The position numbers were made by a program, and so were the translations under genes. Below, in pieces: positions 45,590 to 55,104 of a DNA stretch of 64,000 nucleotides. Origin of the DNA: Oceanibaculum nanhaiense (GTDB lineage: Bacteria > Pseudomonadota > Alphaproteobacteria > Oceanibaculales > Oceanibaculaceae); NCBI RefSeq assembly GCF_002148795.1, contig NZ_MPOB01000001.1, positions 496,001-560,000 on the forward strand, given 5' to 3'. Under the pieces are notes generated by a model. It saw only the letters and a list, made by a program, of their open reading frames with translations, ran no database searches and was not told where the DNA came from. Within the stretch, counting starts at the first letter, position 1. Each line of letters starts with the position of its first letter.

Positions 45590-46942
45590 TTGCATCCGCT
45601 CGTCTCCCGCCGTGCCGAGGCGCTTCGCGGCGCCGTCACCGCCCCCGGCGACAAGTCGATCTCGCACCGTGCGCTGATGTTTGGCGGCCTTGCCATTGGC
45701 GAGACGGCGATCCATGGCCTGCTGGAGGGCGAGGATGTGCTGAACACCGCCAAGGCGATGCGGGCCTATGGCGCGACCCTGAGGCGCGGCGAGGATGGTG
45801 TGTGGCGTGTGCGCGGTGTCGGCGTGGGCGGCCTTGCCGAGCCCGAGGACATGCTGGATCTCGGCAATTCCGGTACCGGCGCGCGGCTGCTGATGGGGCT
45901 GGCGGCGGGGCACCCGATCATCAGCTTTTTCACCGGCGATGCCTCGCTGCGCCGCCGCCCGATGGCGCGCGTCATGAAGCCGCTGGCCGAGATGGGCGCG
46001 CGCTTCGTGTCCCGCGAGGGCGGCCGGTTGCCGCTGGCGGTGACCGGTGCGTCCAGTCCGCTGCCCATCGAATACACGCTGCCGGTCGCCTCGGCCCAGG
46101 TTAAGTCGGCGATCCTGCTGGCCGGCCTGACCGCGCCGGGCGAGACCATCGTCATCGAGCCGGAACCGACCCGCGATCATTCCGAGCGCATGCTGCGCCA
46201 TTTCGGGGCAGCGGTGCGCGTCGAGGACCGCGCGGACGGCACCCGTGCGGTCACGCTGACCGGCCAGCCGGAGCTGGTGGCGGCCACGGTCAGGGTGCCG
46301 GGCGATCCGTCCTCGGCCGCCTTTCCGGCGGTGGCGGCGCTGCTTGTCCCTGGCTCCGAGGTGCGGATTGCCAATGTCGGCGCCAACCCGCTGCGATTCG
46401 GCCTGTTCGAGACGCTGCTGGAGATGGGCGCCGATATCGCGCTGGAGAACCGGCGCGAGGAAGCCGGCGAGCCGGTGGTCGATCTGCTGATCCGCGCCGG
46501 CGCGCTGAAGGGTGTTGTCGTGCCGCCGCGCCGCGCCCCCAGCATGATCGACGAATATCCGATCCTGGCGATGGCGGCGGCGTGCGCCGATGGCCCCACC
46601 GTGATGGAAGGGCTGGCCGAGCTGCGCGTGAAGGAAAGCGACCGGCTGGGCGCGGTGGCGCGCGGGCTGGCCGCCTGCGGCGTCGAAATCGAAGAAGGCC
46701 CGGACCGGCTGGTGGTGCACGGCAAGGGCCGTCCGCCGGCGGGTGGTGCCATGATCGCGGCCAATCTGGATCACCGTATTGCCATGGCCTTCGCCGTGCT
46801 GGGGATGGTGACCGAGAAGCCGGTCTCGATCGACGATGGGGAGCCGATCGCCACCAGCTTCCCCGGCTTCGTGCCGATGATGAACGGGCTGGGGGCGGAT
46901 ATCGCGGACCAGCCGCCCCAGGCATCTGGCGCGCCGGCATGA
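45590..46942 (+). CDS. aroA: 3-phosphoshikimate 1-carboxyvinyltransferase (EPSP synthase)
   Basis: 450 residues starting from TTG 45590 with AGGAGG at 45579-45584. Substrate-binding segments [22 protein letters not shown] and RDHSERML are present, and [14 protein letters not shown] is the phosphate loop; family class is the class II-like type with glycine, not alanine, at the position that is alanine in the CP4 enzyme. It makes EPSP from shikimate-3-phosphate and PEP. Its stop overlaps cmk by four bases. Confidence 0.96.
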   Translation: MHPLVSRRAEALRGAVTAPGDKSISHRALMFGGLAIGETAIHGLLEGEDVLNTAKAMRAYGATLRRGEDGVWRVRGVGVGGLAEPEDMLDLGNSGTGARLLMGLAAGHPIISFFTGDASLRRRPMARVMKPLAEMGARFVSREGGRLPLAVTGASSPLPIEYTLPVASAQVKSAILLAGLTAPGETIVIEPEPTRDHSERMLRHFGAAVRVEDRADGTRAVTLTGQPELVAATVRVPGDPSSAAFPAVAALLVPGSEVRIANVGANPLRFGLFETLLEMGADIALENRREEAGEPVVDLLIRAGALKGVVVPPRRAPSMIDEYPILAMAAACADGPTVMEGLAELRVKESDRLGAVARGLAACGVEIEEGPDRLVVHGKGRPPAGGAMIAANLDHRIAMAFAVLGMVTEKPVSIDDGEPIATSFPGFVPMMNGLGADIADQPPQASGAPA

Positions 46943-47577
46943 TCATCGCGGTTGACGGTCCCGCCGCGTCCGGCAAGGGCACCATCGCACGCCGTATCGC
47001 CCGGGAACTGGATTTCGCCTATCTCGATACCGGGCTGCTCTATCGCGGTGTCGGCGTGGCGGTGCTGGATCGCGGCGAGAATCCCGAGGATGCCGGGGCG
47101 GCGACGCGCGCGGCGGAATCCTTCGATCCGGCGCTGATGGCCGACCCCCGATTGCGCGGCGACGAGGCGGCGGTGGCGGCCTCCAAGGTCGCCGCGATTC
47201 CGGGTGTGCGCGCTGCCATGCTGGACTTCCAGCGCGGCTTCGGGCGCACCCCGCCGGACGGCAAGAAGGGGGCGGTTCTGGACGGGCGCGACATCGGCAC
47301 GGTGATCTTTCCCGATGCCGATGTGAAGCTGTTCGTCACCGCCGCCGTCGAGGTTCGCGCCGAGCGCCGGCATAAGGAGTTGCTTGAGCGCGGGAGTCCT
47401 TCTATATATGCGCGCGTTCTGCAGGAGATGCAGGAGAGGGACCAGCGCGACCGGTCACGGTCGACAGCCCCGATGGCAATTGCACCCGATGCGGTTGTCA
47501 TCGACACCTCGGCGCTCGACGTCGAGGCGGCCTTCGAGGCGGCGATGGATCCGATCCGGAAAAAGCACGACCGGTAG
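46939..47577 (+). CDS. cmk: Cytidylate kinase
   Basis: 212 residues. The P-loop [10 protein letters not shown] is at 6-15 and [16 protein letters not shown] and RRHKEL are family segments. It phosphorylates CMP and dCMP. The ATG at 46939 sits in the aroA stop overlap (ATGA); a longer frame upstream reads through aroA. aroA-cmk-rpsA is a classic operon. Confidence 0.96.
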   Translation: MIIAVDGPAASGKGTIARRIARELDFAYLDTGLLYRGVGVAVLDRGENPEDAGAATRAAESFDPALMADPRLRGDEAAVAASKVAAIPGVRAAMLDFQRGFGRTPPDGKKGAVLDGRDIGTVIFPDADVKLFVTAAVEVRAERRHKELLERGSPSIYARVLQEMQERDQRDRSRSTAPMAIAPDAVVIDTSALDVEAAFEAAMDPIRKKHDR

Positions 47578-47750
47578 AACCCCGTCCGTTGAGCGCCGGC
47601 CTGGCCGCCGGTGCAAGATACGGACACCCGCCCTGGGCCTCCGAGAGCGAGGCAGGGCGGTTGCCCGCCGGCACCATCCAGCGGCCCCGGAAATCCCAAA
47701 CCCATCCGGGGGCGCCGCACGGCAGGGCACATGGAAGGAGACTATTCTAT

Positions 47751-49502
47751 ATGGCCACACAGACCGCAACGGACACCTCGTCCGTCAAGGAAAGCTTTGC
47801 TGCACTGCTGGAGGAGTCGCTCGGCTCCGGTGACGGTCTCGAAGGGACCGTTGTCAAGGGCAGGGTGGTATCCATCGAGGGCGACTTCGCCCTCATCGAT
47901 GTCGGCCTCAAGTCCGAAGGCCGCGTCCAGCTGAAGGAATTCGCCGCACCCGGCCAGAAGTCCGAAATTCAGCCGGGCGATACGGTCGAGGTCTATCTCG
48001 AGCGGATGGAAGACAAGAACGGCGAGGCGATGCTGAGCCGCGAGAAGGCCCGCCGGGAGGAATCCTGGGTCCTGCTCGAGAAGTCCTTCGAGGACAATCA
48101 GAAGGTCACCGGCGTGATCTTCGGTCGTGTGAAGGGCGGCTTCACGGTTGACCTGTCGGGGGCCGTGGCCTTCCTGCCGGGCAGCCAGGTCGATATCCGC
48201 CCGGTGCGCGACATCGGCCCGCTGATGGGCACGCCGCAGCCCTTCCAGATCCTGAAGATGGACCGTCGCCGCGGCAACATCGTCGTGTCGCGCCGCGCCG
48301 TGCTCGAGGAGAGCCGTGCGGAGGCCCGTTCGGAACTGGTCGCCTCCCTGAAGGAAGGCCAGGTGCTGAACGGTGTCGTGAAGAACATCACCGATTACGG
48401 CGCCTTCGTCGATCTGGGCGGCGTCGATGGTCTGCTGCACGTCACCGATATCGCGTGGCGCCGCATCAACCACCCGTCCGAGGCGCTGCAGATCGGCCAG
48501 ACCGTCAAGGTCCAGGTCATCCGCTTCAACCCGGAAACCCAGCGTATCAGCCTTGGCATGAAGCAGCTTGAGGCCGATCCGTGGGAAGGCGTGGACGCCA
48601 AGTACCCGGTCTCGACCCGCTTCAGCGGCCGTGTCACCAACATCACCGACTACGGCGCCTTCGTGGAGCTGGAGCCGGGGATCGAGGGGCTGGTGCATGT
48701 CTCCGAGATGAGCTGGACCAAGAAGAACGTCCATCCGGGCAAGATCGTCTCCACCTCGCAGGAAGTGGAAGTGGTTGTGCTGGACGTCGATCCGGTCAAG
48801 CGCCGCATCTCGCTGGGCCTGAAGCAGACCCTGGCGAACCCGTGGGACGAGTTCGCGGCCAAGTTCCCGCCGCAGACCGAGGTCGAGGGCGAGGTCAAGA
48901 ACATCACCGAATTCGGTGTGTTCATCGGCCTGCCGGGCGACATCGACGGCATGGTGCACTTCTCTGACCTTGATTGGCAGCGCCCCGGCGAAGAGGCCGT
49001 CAAGGACTACAAGAAGGGCGACATCGTGAAGGCCAAGGTGCTGGAAGTCGATGTCGAGAAGGAGCGTATCTCGCTGGGCATCAAGCAGCTCACCGAGGAC
49101 ACCTTCCCGAAGGGGACGGCGACGGCTGCCGCTGCCACCGGCGGTGCCGCTAGCGGTGGCGTGCGCAAGGGCTCGGTCGTGACCGCGACCGTGACCAAGG
49201 TCGAGGATAACGGCATCGAGGTCGAGGTGAGCGGGGCCATCGGCTTCATTCGCCGCGCCGACCTGTCGCGCGACCGTTCCGAGCAGCGCCCCGACCGTTT
49301 CGCCGTCGGCGAGAAGGTCGATGCCAAGATCACCAACGTCGATGCCAAGTCCCGGCGGATGACGCTGTCGATCAAGGCGCGCGAGATCGACGAGGACAAG
49401 CAGGTGATGGCGGAATTCGGCTCGTCCGATTCCGGCGCCAGCCTGGGCGATATCCTCGGCCCGGCACTCGCACGCGGCGGCGAGGCGGAAGACAAGAAGT
49501 AA
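47751..49502 (+). CDS. rpsA: 30S ribosomal protein S1
   Basis: 583 residues with six S1 RNA-binding domains, for example GVVKNITDYGAFVDLGGVDG (domain 3) and GRVTNITDYGAFVELEPG (domain 4), ending with a shorter divergent sixth domain (about 475-545) and an acidic tail. It brings mRNA to the ribosome. A GGAAGGAG ribosome-binding site lies ten bases upstream of ATG 47751. The 173-base leader after cmk may carry S1 autoregulation, but I see no defined structure. The terminator is at 49531-49560. Confidence 0.97.
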   Translation: MATQTATDTSSVKESFAALLEESLGSGDGLEGTVVKGRVVSIEGDFALIDVGLKSEGRVQLKEFAAPGQKSEIQPGDTVEVYLERMEDKNGEAMLSREKARREESWVLLEKSFEDNQKVTGVIFGRVKGGFTVDLSGAVAFLPGSQVDIRPVRDIGPLMGTPQPFQILKMDRRRGNIVVSRRAVLEESRAEARSELVASLKEGQVLNGVVKNITDYGAFVDLGGVDGLLHVTDIAWRRINHPSEALQIGQTVKVQVIRFNPETQRISLGMKQLEADPWEGVDAKYPVSTRFSGRVTNITDYGAFVELEPGIEGLVHVSEMSWTKKNVHPGKIVSTSQEVEVVVLDVDPVKRRISLGLKQTLANPWDEFAAKFPPQTEVEGEVKNITEFGVFIGLPGDIDGMVHFSDLDWQRPGEEAVKDYKKGDIVKAKVLEVDVEKERISLGIKQLTEDTFPKGTATAAAATGGAASGGVRKGSVVTATVTKVEDNGIEVEVSGAIGFIRRADLSRDRSEQRPDRFAVGEKVDAKITNVDAKSRRMTLSIKAREIDEDKQVMAEFGSSDSGASLGDILGPALARGGEAEDKK

Positions 49503-49530
49503 GTCTTTCCCTAGGCTGCAAGCGATCAGG

Positions 49531-49561
49531 AACGCCCGGGCCCTTGTGCCCGGGCGTTTCC
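49531..49561 (+). terminator. Rho-independent terminator after rpsA
   Basis: Arms AACGCCCGGGC and GCCCGGGCGTT around a CCTTGT loop, then TTC. The stem is strong and the T-run short. It lies 28 bases past the rpsA stop codon. Confidence 0.8.
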
Positions 49562-49743
49562 GCTTGTGGATACCTTCGAAAAATCCTTTGATCCGAACGG
49601 TTTACTTGACGCGCTCTGGCTAATCTGCCACCGTGCGTGAAGGAAAACGGCGGAAATGCGCCTAAAATACCGATGATGACGGCGCTACAGGCGGCGATAT
49701 CGCGGGGGGCAAGACGGAAAAACGGCTGACAGGGGACGCTGCG

Positions 49744-50025
49744 ATGACCAAATCGGAACTGATCGCGCGGTTAGCGGAGCAGAACCCGCATCTCTACCAG
49801 CGGGATGTCGAGCGTATCGTCTCGACCATCTTCGACGAGATCACCGCTGCCCTGGCACGCGGCGACCGGGTTGAGCTTCGGGGTTTCGGGGCTTTTTCTG
49901 TGAAGAAGCGCGATGCGCGGGTCGGGCGTAACCCGCGGACCGGCGATGCGGTGAAGGTGGATGCCAAGCATATCCCCTTCTTCAAGACCGGCAAGCAGCT
50001 GCGCGAGCGCCTGAACGCCGACTGA
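49744..50025 (+). CDS. ihfB: Integration host factor subunit beta
   Basis: 93 residues of the bacterial histone-like fold, starting [17 protein letters not shown]. The DNA-bending arm includes [31 protein letters not shown], here with the conserved Pro in NPRTG. It bends DNA as a heterodimer with IHF-alpha. It has its own promoter region (49562-49743). In most relatives lapA follows directly; here a convergent PilZ gene does. Confidence 0.96.
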   Translation: MTKSELIARLAEQNPHLYQRDVERIVSTIFDEITAALARGDRVELRGFGAFSVKKRDARVGRNPRTGDAVKVDAKHIPFFKTGKQLRERLNAD

Positions 50026-50083
50026 ACGCCGGCCAGACAGCCCCCGCCTGATAGGGCAGGCCGGCTGACGGGCGCGCGCCCTT

Positions 50084-50434
50084 TTAGGCCTTCTTCGGTT
50101 TCCTGGCGTAATAATGCAGCAGTTTCTCGCGCTGCGATGGCGGCATGATCAGCCACCTGGCGGCAAGCCCGCCCGAATCGATTCGCGTCACCAGCACCAT
50201 GCCATTCAGCCGGATCGTCCCGTCCGGCGCCTGGATGTCACGGATCACCGCTTCCACCCGCGCCCTTTGATTGGGGATGAGCCCGCCGCGATAGGGGTGG
50301 ATCAGCAGACCCTCCGGCGACCAGTCATGCAGCGGATAGTCGCGCCCGTCGATCCGGACATAGGCATCGCCTTTCGGGTGCAGCCGGATATGGCGGCGGC
50401 GTTCTTTCAGTCGTGGGAGCATGGTGTTCTTCAT
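50084..50434 (-). CDS. PilZ domain protein
   Basis: 116 residues of a single PilZ domain. The c-di-GMP-binding RxxxR motif is in KERRRHIRLHP (R13-R17) and the (D/N)xSxxG motif is HDWSPEG (D37, S39, G42). The protein therefore probably binds c-di-GMP and acts as a receptor or adaptor. Its partner is unknown. It is monocistronic and convergent with ihfB. Confidence 0.88.
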   Translation of the reverse strand: MKNTMLPRLKERRRHIRLHPKGDAYVRIDGRDYPLHDWSPEGLLIHPYRGGLIPNQRARVEAVIRDIQAPDGTIRLNGMVLVTRIDSGGLAARWLIMPPSQREKLLHYYARKPKKA

Positions 50435-50613
50435 GATGTTTGCAGCTCGTTGCGGCAGTCTTCTGGCCGCAGATTGGGCGCAGCATGATGAATAAACGGT
50501 TAATGCGCATAAAATACCATCTATTTTGACGGGGCGACTTGTCGCACCGCCTTACAAATATGCCCATTCCGTGAAGGGTTGTTGGCGCTGGGGCGCTGTG
50601 CTAGGGGAACGCC

Positions 50614-51069
50614 ATGCTGAATAAGATCAAAGAGATTTTCGCGCCGAAGGCGGGAAATGTGAAGGATGCCCCCGTGCGGGATCGCCTGCATCTGGCCGCC
50701 GCGGCACTGCTGGTCGAGGCGGCCGCCACCGACGCGCAATATGGCGCGCCGCAGCGGGAGGTCGTCGAGCGGCTGTGCCGGGAGCAGTTTGCGCTGGATG
50801 CCGACGAGGCGGCGGAACTTGTGCGCGACGCCGAGGCGGAAATCGAGGGCACGAACGAGCTCTATGGGTTTACCCGCATCGTGCGCGAGGCGATGCCGCC
50901 GGAGGAACGGGTGGCCATCATCGAGATGCTGTGGGAGGTCGTCTATGCCGATGGCACCCTGCACGAATATGAGGCCAGCCTGTTGCGGCGCGTCTGCGGC
51001 CTGATCTATGTGACCGATCAGGATAGCGGCACAGCACGCAAGCGTGTGCTGGAGAAAATGGGGCTTTAG
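50614..51069 (+). CDS. TerB-like (tellurite resistance TerB fold) protein
   Basis: 151 residues with the TerB-type all-helical fold: [21 protein letters not shown], then [13 protein letters not shown], then [35 protein letters not shown]. These are cytoplasmic proteins of uncertain role; tellurite resistance itself is not implied. It is 74 bases upstream of fdxA and on the same strand. Confidence 0.85.
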   Translation: MLNKIKEIFAPKAGNVKDAPVRDRLHLAAAALLVEAAATDAQYGAPQREVVERLCREQFALDADEAAELVRDAEAEIEGTNELYGFTRIVREAMPPEERVAIIEMLWEVVYADGTLHEYEASLLRRVCGLIYVTDQDSGTARKRVLEKMGL

Positions 51070-51143
51070 GGGCTGGGCCGTGCCGGGCGTCTTGTCGTCC
51101 GCCGGCTCGCTATTCTCGTTATGTTGGTAGGCTGGAGCGGACG

Positions 51144-51479
51144 ATGACCTACGTGGTGACCGAGGCATGCATCAAGTGCAAATACATGGATTGCGTGGAG
51201 GTCTGTCCGGTGGACTGCTTCTACGAGGGCGAGACCATGCTGGTCATCCATCCGGACGAGTGCATCGATTGCGGGGTGTGCGAGCCGGAATGCCCGCCTG
51301 AGGCCATCATCCCGGATACCGAGGGCGAGGCCGACCGTTGGGTCGAGGTCAATCGCGACTTTGCGGAGAAATGGCCAAACATCACCCGCAAGGGCGAACC
51401 GCCGGCCGACGCAGACGAATATCGCGGCATGCCGGGAAAATTTGAGAAATTCTTTTCCGATAAGCCGGGCAAGGGCTGA
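51144..51479 (+). CDS. fdxA: 7Fe ferredoxin FdxA
   Basis: 111 residues beginning [21 protein letters not shown]. Iron-sulfur ligands are C9, C17 and C50 for the [3Fe-4S] cluster and C21, C40, C43 and C46 plus neighbours for the [4Fe-4S] cluster, matching the spacing of the FdI/FdxA family; C12 and C25 are additional conserved cysteines. It is a low-potential electron carrier, usually essential. It may be co-transcribed with the TerB-like gene. Confidence 0.95.
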   Translation: MTYVVTEACIKCKYMDCVEVCPVDCFYEGETMLVIHPDECIDCGVCEPECPPEAIIPDTEGEADRWVEVNRDFAEKWPNITRKGEPPADADEYRGMPGKFEKFFSDKPGKG

Positions 51480-51777
51480 GTCTTAGCCTCAGCCCGAATC
51501 TATTTGATTCTGTTCGGATTCTTGTTCACGCGCCGCGCCGGCGCGGGCCTTCGCGTGCATGATGTCCTGCTGATGCATGGGCGGAATGCGTGAGGAAGCT
51601 ACCCTTATAAACCAAATTATGTTACGTTTTGTTGGTGGTGAGGGGTGTTTCGCCTGTCACGCTGCCGATTTCCCATATTCGGCCCTTAAGGGCTGCGCGG
51701 GTCGCGCCATTCCCGGATGGCGACAGGGCGGCGTCTTCTGTTTTCGGCGAACGGCTAAGAAAGGTCAGTTGGCTACA
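51480..51777. other. Non-coding gap between fdxA and carD
   Basis: 298 bases. It contains an AT-rich patch (CTTATAAACCAAATTATG, 51601-51620) that probably holds the carD promoter and a GCGCCGGCGC dyad near 51530. An in-frame upstream extension of carD exists but has no ribosome-binding site and an unlike amino-acid composition. Nothing else is seen. Confidence 0.6.
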
Positions 51778-52275
51778 ATGTCAAAAAAGATCGAGTTCTC
51801 AACCGGCGAGTTCGTGGTGTATCCGTCGCATGGCGTGGGCCAGATTGTCGGTCGCGAGACCCAGACGATCGCCGGTCACGAATTGCAGGTTTTCGTCATC
51901 GATTTCGAGAAGGACCGCATGACTCTGCGCGTGCCGGTGGCAAAGGCCGGTACGTCGGGCCTGCGGCCGCTCAGCAGCAAGAAGCAGATGCAGACCGCGC
52001 TGGCCAAGCTGAAGGGCCGCAGCCGCGCGCGCCGCACCATGTGGAGCCGCCGCGCCCAGGAATATGAGGCCAAGATCAATTCCGGCGATCCGGCCTCCAT
52101 TGCCGAAGTGGTGCGCGATCTGCATCGCAACGCCTCGCAGCCGGACCAGTCCTACAGCGAGCGGCAGATGTATCAGGCGGCGCTTGACCGTCTGGCGCGG
52201 GAGTTCGCCGCGATCGAGAGCATCGACCCGGAAGCGGCGGCGCAGCGTCTCGAAGAGATGATGAGCGCGGCCTGA
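51778..52275 (+). CDS. carD: CarD family transcriptional regulator
   Basis: 165 residues beginning MSKKIEFSTGEFVVYPSHGVGQIV. The N-terminal RNA polymerase-interacting domain (Tudor-like, about 5-60) is followed by a helical DNA-binding C-terminal domain containing SRARRTMWSRRAQEYEAKI. CarD binds RNAP beta and stabilises open complexes, mainly at rRNA and stress promoters. It is followed by a terminator and then by the phosphatase-fold gene and rpoH. Confidence 0.96.
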   Translation: MSKKIEFSTGEFVVYPSHGVGQIVGRETQTIAGHELQVFVIDFEKDRMTLRVPVAKAGTSGLRPLSSKKQMQTALAKLKGRSRARRTMWSRRAQEYEAKINSGDPASIAEVVRDLHRNASQPDQSYSERQMYQAALDRLAREFAAIESIDPEAAAQRLEEMMSAA

Positions 52276-52296
52276 CCGTAAGTGACGGCAAAAAAA

Positions 52297-52340
52297 CAGA
52301 GGTGCCCGGCGGAGCTGTTCGCCGCGGCGCCTCTTTTCTT
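52297..52340 (+). terminator. Rho-independent terminator after carD
   Basis: Arms AGAGGTGCCCGGCG and CGCCGCGGCGCCTCT (one bulge/mismatch) around a GAGCTGTT-type loop, then TTTTCTTTTC. It ends the carD transcript. Confidence 0.8.
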
Positions 52341-52408
52341 TTCAGCGGTTCTGCGGCACCGTCTCGGGCGATGGAACAAAGCACCTGCCAGGACGATTTC
52401 AATAGAGC

Positions 52409-53209
52409 ATGAGTGATCGCGACAAGTTTGCCGTACTCCGCGGAGGCGGGCGGGTCTGGGCTGTAGGCGCCATTCATGGCGATGCCGAGCGGCTGTCGCG
52501 CCTGCATGATGCGCTGGCGGCCCGGCTGGAAGATCGCGACTGCCTGGTCTATCTCGGCAATTTCCTGGGCCGCGGCACACGGATCGTGGAAACCATCGAC
52601 GAGTTGCTGCGCTTCCGCATTGCCTTTCTCGCCCGGCCCTACGGTTTTATCGAGGATATCGCCTTCCTGCGCGGCAATCAGGAGGAGATGTGGGACAAGC
52701 TGCTGCAGCTGCAATTTGCCCCCAACCCGCCCGAGGTTCTGGCCTGGATGCTGCGGCAGGGATTGCAGGGCACCATGACGGCCTATAGCAGCACCGCCGA
52801 GGAGGCGCTCGGCATCGCCCGCCAGGGGGCGGTGGCGATCTCGCGCTGGACCGGGCAGCTCAGGGCCGGCATGCAGTCTCACCCCGGACACATGCAGCTG
52901 TTGCACAGCCTGAAGCGCGCGGCCTACACGGATGATGGCGGACTGCTGTTCGTGAATGCCGGCATCGACCCCGAACGGCCGCTGACCGCGCAGAGCGACA
53001 GTTTCTGGTGGGGTGGCGGCAGTTTCGGGCGGATATCCTCCCCCTATGGCGGGTTCGCCAAGGTGATCCGCGGCTTCGACCCCTCGCATGGCGGTGTTGC
53101 CGACACGCCCTATACGGCCACCATCGATGCCGGATGCGGCTATGATGGCGGGCTGGTCGCGGCGTGCTTCGCCCCCGATGGCAGCGTGCTGGACTGGATC
53201 GAAAGCTGA
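52409..53209 (+). CDS. Metallophosphoesterase-fold protein, probable pseudo-enzyme
   Basis: 266 residues that follow the order of PPP-type (calcineurin-like) phosphatase motifs, but with the metal-binding residues altered. GDIHG becomes GAIHG (A21, H23), GDxxDRG becomes GNFLGRG (N51, G54), GNHE becomes GNQE (Q91), and the later HAG and GHTP positions read NAG (N183) and GFDP (F223). The framework is otherwise intact, so it probably folds but should not bind the two metals. It might act as a binding or regulatory protein. It stands between carD and rpoH. Confidence 0.85.
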   Translation: MSDRDKFAVLRGGGRVWAVGAIHGDAERLSRLHDALAARLEDRDCLVYLGNFLGRGTRIVETIDELLRFRIAFLARPYGFIEDIAFLRGNQEEMWDKLLQLQFAPNPPEVLAWMLRQGLQGTMTAYSSTAEEALGIARQGAVAISRWTGQLRAGMQSHPGHMQLLHSLKRAAYTDDGGLLFVNAGIDPERPLTAQSDSFWWGGGSFGRISSPYGGFAKVIRGFDPSHGGVADTPYTATIDAGCGYDGGLVAACFAPDGSVLDWIES

Positions 53210-53404
53210 TCCCAGGCAGGGTCTCTGCCCGGAGCGTCTCCCGGCGGCTGACATGAGCGCCGCGAAGAATGATCAGCCGTTCACCGGCCTGTGATCCATC
53301 CCTTTGGTCATTGCGTACTAAGCTGTGAAAACCAGCCAGGAATGGCGGCATCCGATACCCATCGGGTTTAAGCCGCCCCGGCATCGTCAAGGGATGCTTA
53401 TGCA

Positions 53405-54289
53405 ATGGCCTATATCGACGACCCGGATACCCAGCGCGCGAACCTGACCTTCATCCGCACCTCGATGAAGGAGCCCTTGCTGAGCCGTGAGCATGAGCAT
53501 GATCTTGTGTGCCGCTGGCGCCTCGATAATGACGAGGCCGCGCTGCACGAACTGATCCGCTCCTACACCCGCCTGGTTATCGGCACCGCCTCGAAATTCC
53601 GCAATTACGGCCTGCCGATGGGCGACCTCGTGCAGGAAGGCAATGTCGGGCTGATGCAGGCTGCCGCGCGCTTCGATCCCGAACGCGAGGTCCGGTTCTC
53701 GACCTATGCGATCTGGTGGATTCGCTCCGCCATCCAGGACTATATCCTGCGCAACTGGTCGATCGTGCGCACCGGTACCACCGCTGCCCAGAAGTCGCTG
53801 TTCTTCAACCTGCGCCGGCTGCGCGCGCGGATCAACGATATCGGCGCGACCAGCATGACGCAGGAGGCGCGGGAGAAGGTCGCTCGCGAACTGCGGGTCA
53901 GCCTCAGGGAAGTCGAATCCATGGAGGTGCGGCTGGGCAGCGCCGACCAGTCGCTGAACGCCACCATCGGCGAGACAGGCGAGGATAGCTGGCAGGATTT
54001 CCTGTCGGACGAGCGCCCCAGCCCGGAAATCGCCGTCGCGGGATTGCGCGATGCCGCCAGCCGGTCGCGCTGGCTGGCCGAGGCGCTGTCCGATTTGTCG
54101 CCGCGCGAGCGGGTCATCATCGAGCGCCGCCGGCTCGTCGATGAAGGGGCGACCCTGGAGGAGCTGGGCCGCGAGCTCGGCGTCTCCAAGGAGCGCATCC
54201 GCCAGCTCGAAAGCCGCGCGATGGACAAGCTGCGCGTCTTGATGATGCGCAATGTCTCCCACTTCGACGAATTGTTCGTCGAGGAATAA
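53405..54289 (+). CDS. rpoH: RNA polymerase sigma-32 factor
   Basis: 294 residues. Region 2 includes YTRLVIGTASKFRNYGLPMGDLVQEGNVGL and the melting segment FSTYAIWWIRSAIQDYILRNWS. The sigma-32-specific RpoH box is AQKSLFFNLRRLR (about 128-140), and region 4 is LSPRERVIIERRRL with ELGVSKERIRQLESRAM. It directs heat-shock transcription. The 195-base upstream region should hold its own regulation. A terminator follows at 54324. Confidence 0.97.
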   Translation: MAYIDDPDTQRANLTFIRTSMKEPLLSREHEHDLVCRWRLDNDEAALHELIRSYTRLVIGTASKFRNYGLPMGDLVQEGNVGLMQAAARFDPEREVRFSTYAIWWIRSAIQDYILRNWSIVRTGTTAAQKSLFFNLRRLRARINDIGATSMTQEAREKVARELRVSLREVESMEVRLGSADQSLNATIGETGEDSWQDFLSDERPSPEIAVAGLRDAASRSRWLAEALSDLSPRERVIIERRRLVDEGATLEELGRELGVSKERIRQLESRAMDKLRVLMMRNVSHFDELFVEE

Positions 54290-54323
54290 TTCTTTCCTTC
54301 CCCCTCCCTCAGCCTCCCCCTAC

Positions 54324-54352
54324 AGGGCGCCTTACCGGCGCCCTCTTTTTTC
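54324..54352 (+). terminator. Rho-independent terminator after rpoH
   Basis: Arms AGGGCGCC and GGCGCCCT around a TTACC loop followed by CTTTTTT. It lies 35 bases after the rpoH stop. Confidence 0.92.
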
Positions 54353-54431
54353 ATGGTTAGCTCCCGTCCGAAACAATTGCCTGGCCGGTTGCCTCATCTT
54401 CCGCTCATTCCGATGACGAGAGGAAGAAACC

Positions 54432-54740
54432 ATGAGTGTTACCTGCTGTATTCGCTATGAAATCGATCCGTTCCAGCGTGACGCCTTCGCCGCCTATGCG
54501 CGCAACTGGCTGCGCATCATCCCAGCCTGTGGCGGCGACCTGCTGGGCTATTTCCTGCCGCATGAAGGCACGAATTACGAGGCGCTGGCGCTGATCTCCT
54601 TCCCCAGCCTCGCCGAGTACGAGGCCTACCGCGCGCGGCTGAAGACCGACCCGGACGGCGCCGCCAATTTCCGCATGGCGCAGGAAAAGCGGTTCATCCT
54701 GAAGGAGGAGCGCACCTTCCTGACGCCGGTGGCGCCATGA
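54432..54740 (+). CDS. NIPSNAP family protein
   Basis: 102 residues of a dimeric alpha-beta barrel (ferredoxin-like) fold, starting [22 protein letters not shown] and containing [28 protein letters not shown], as in NIPSNAP/DUF-type small proteins. Function unknown, often linked to haem or oxidised aromatic compounds. An AGAGGAAG ribosome-binding site precedes it. It overlaps the next gene by four bases. Confidence 0.88.
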   Translation: MSVTCCIRYEIDPFQRDAFAAYARNWLRIIPACGGDLLGYFLPHEGTNYEALALISFPSLAEYEAYRARLKTDPDGAANFRMAQEKRFILKEERTFLTPVAP

Positions 54741-55084
54741 TCGCGGTGATCTTCGAGGTCGAGCCGGCGGCGGGCTGCCGGCAGGCCTATCTCGACATCG
54801 CCGCCGAGCTCAGACCGCTGCTCGATGGGATCGACGGGTTCCTCTCCATCGAGCGCTTCGAGAGCCTGACGCAGCCCGGCAAGATCCTGTCGCTGTCGTT
54901 CTGGCGCGACGAGGCGGCTGTCGGCGAATGGCGCCGCCTGGAGGCGCACCGCGCGGCGCAGGCGAAAGGGCGGTCCGGCCTGTTCGCGGATTACCGGCTG
55001 CGCGTCGCTGCTGTGATGCGCGATTACGGCCTTGACCGCCGCACCGAGACGCCGCCCGATCTGAAGGCGGCGCACGGCGGGTAG
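54737..55084 (+). CDS. Antibiotic biosynthesis monooxygenase (ABM) domain protein
   Basis: 115 residues of the ABM fold, also a dimeric alpha-beta barrel: [21 protein letters not shown], then [23 protein letters not shown] and a [11 protein letters not shown] helix. It may be a monooxygenase or an unrelated small-molecule binder. Its start lies in the ATGA overlap with the NIPSNAP gene. Two related folds in one operon suggest a heterodimer or a common substrate (inference). Confidence 0.88.
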   Translation: MIAVIFEVEPAAGCRQAYLDIAAELRPLLDGIDGFLSIERFESLTQPGKILSLSFWRDEAAVGEWRRLEAHRAAQAKGRSGLFADYRLRVAAVMRDYGLDRRTETPPDLKAAHGG

Positions 55085-55104
55085 GTGGGCGGATAGCGCC
55101 CTTG

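Noticed and set aside
51577-51777. N-terminal extension of CarD
   Set aside because: No ribosome-binding site precedes the upstream ATG and the added 67 residues do not resemble CarD; homologues begin at the MSKKIEF-like start.
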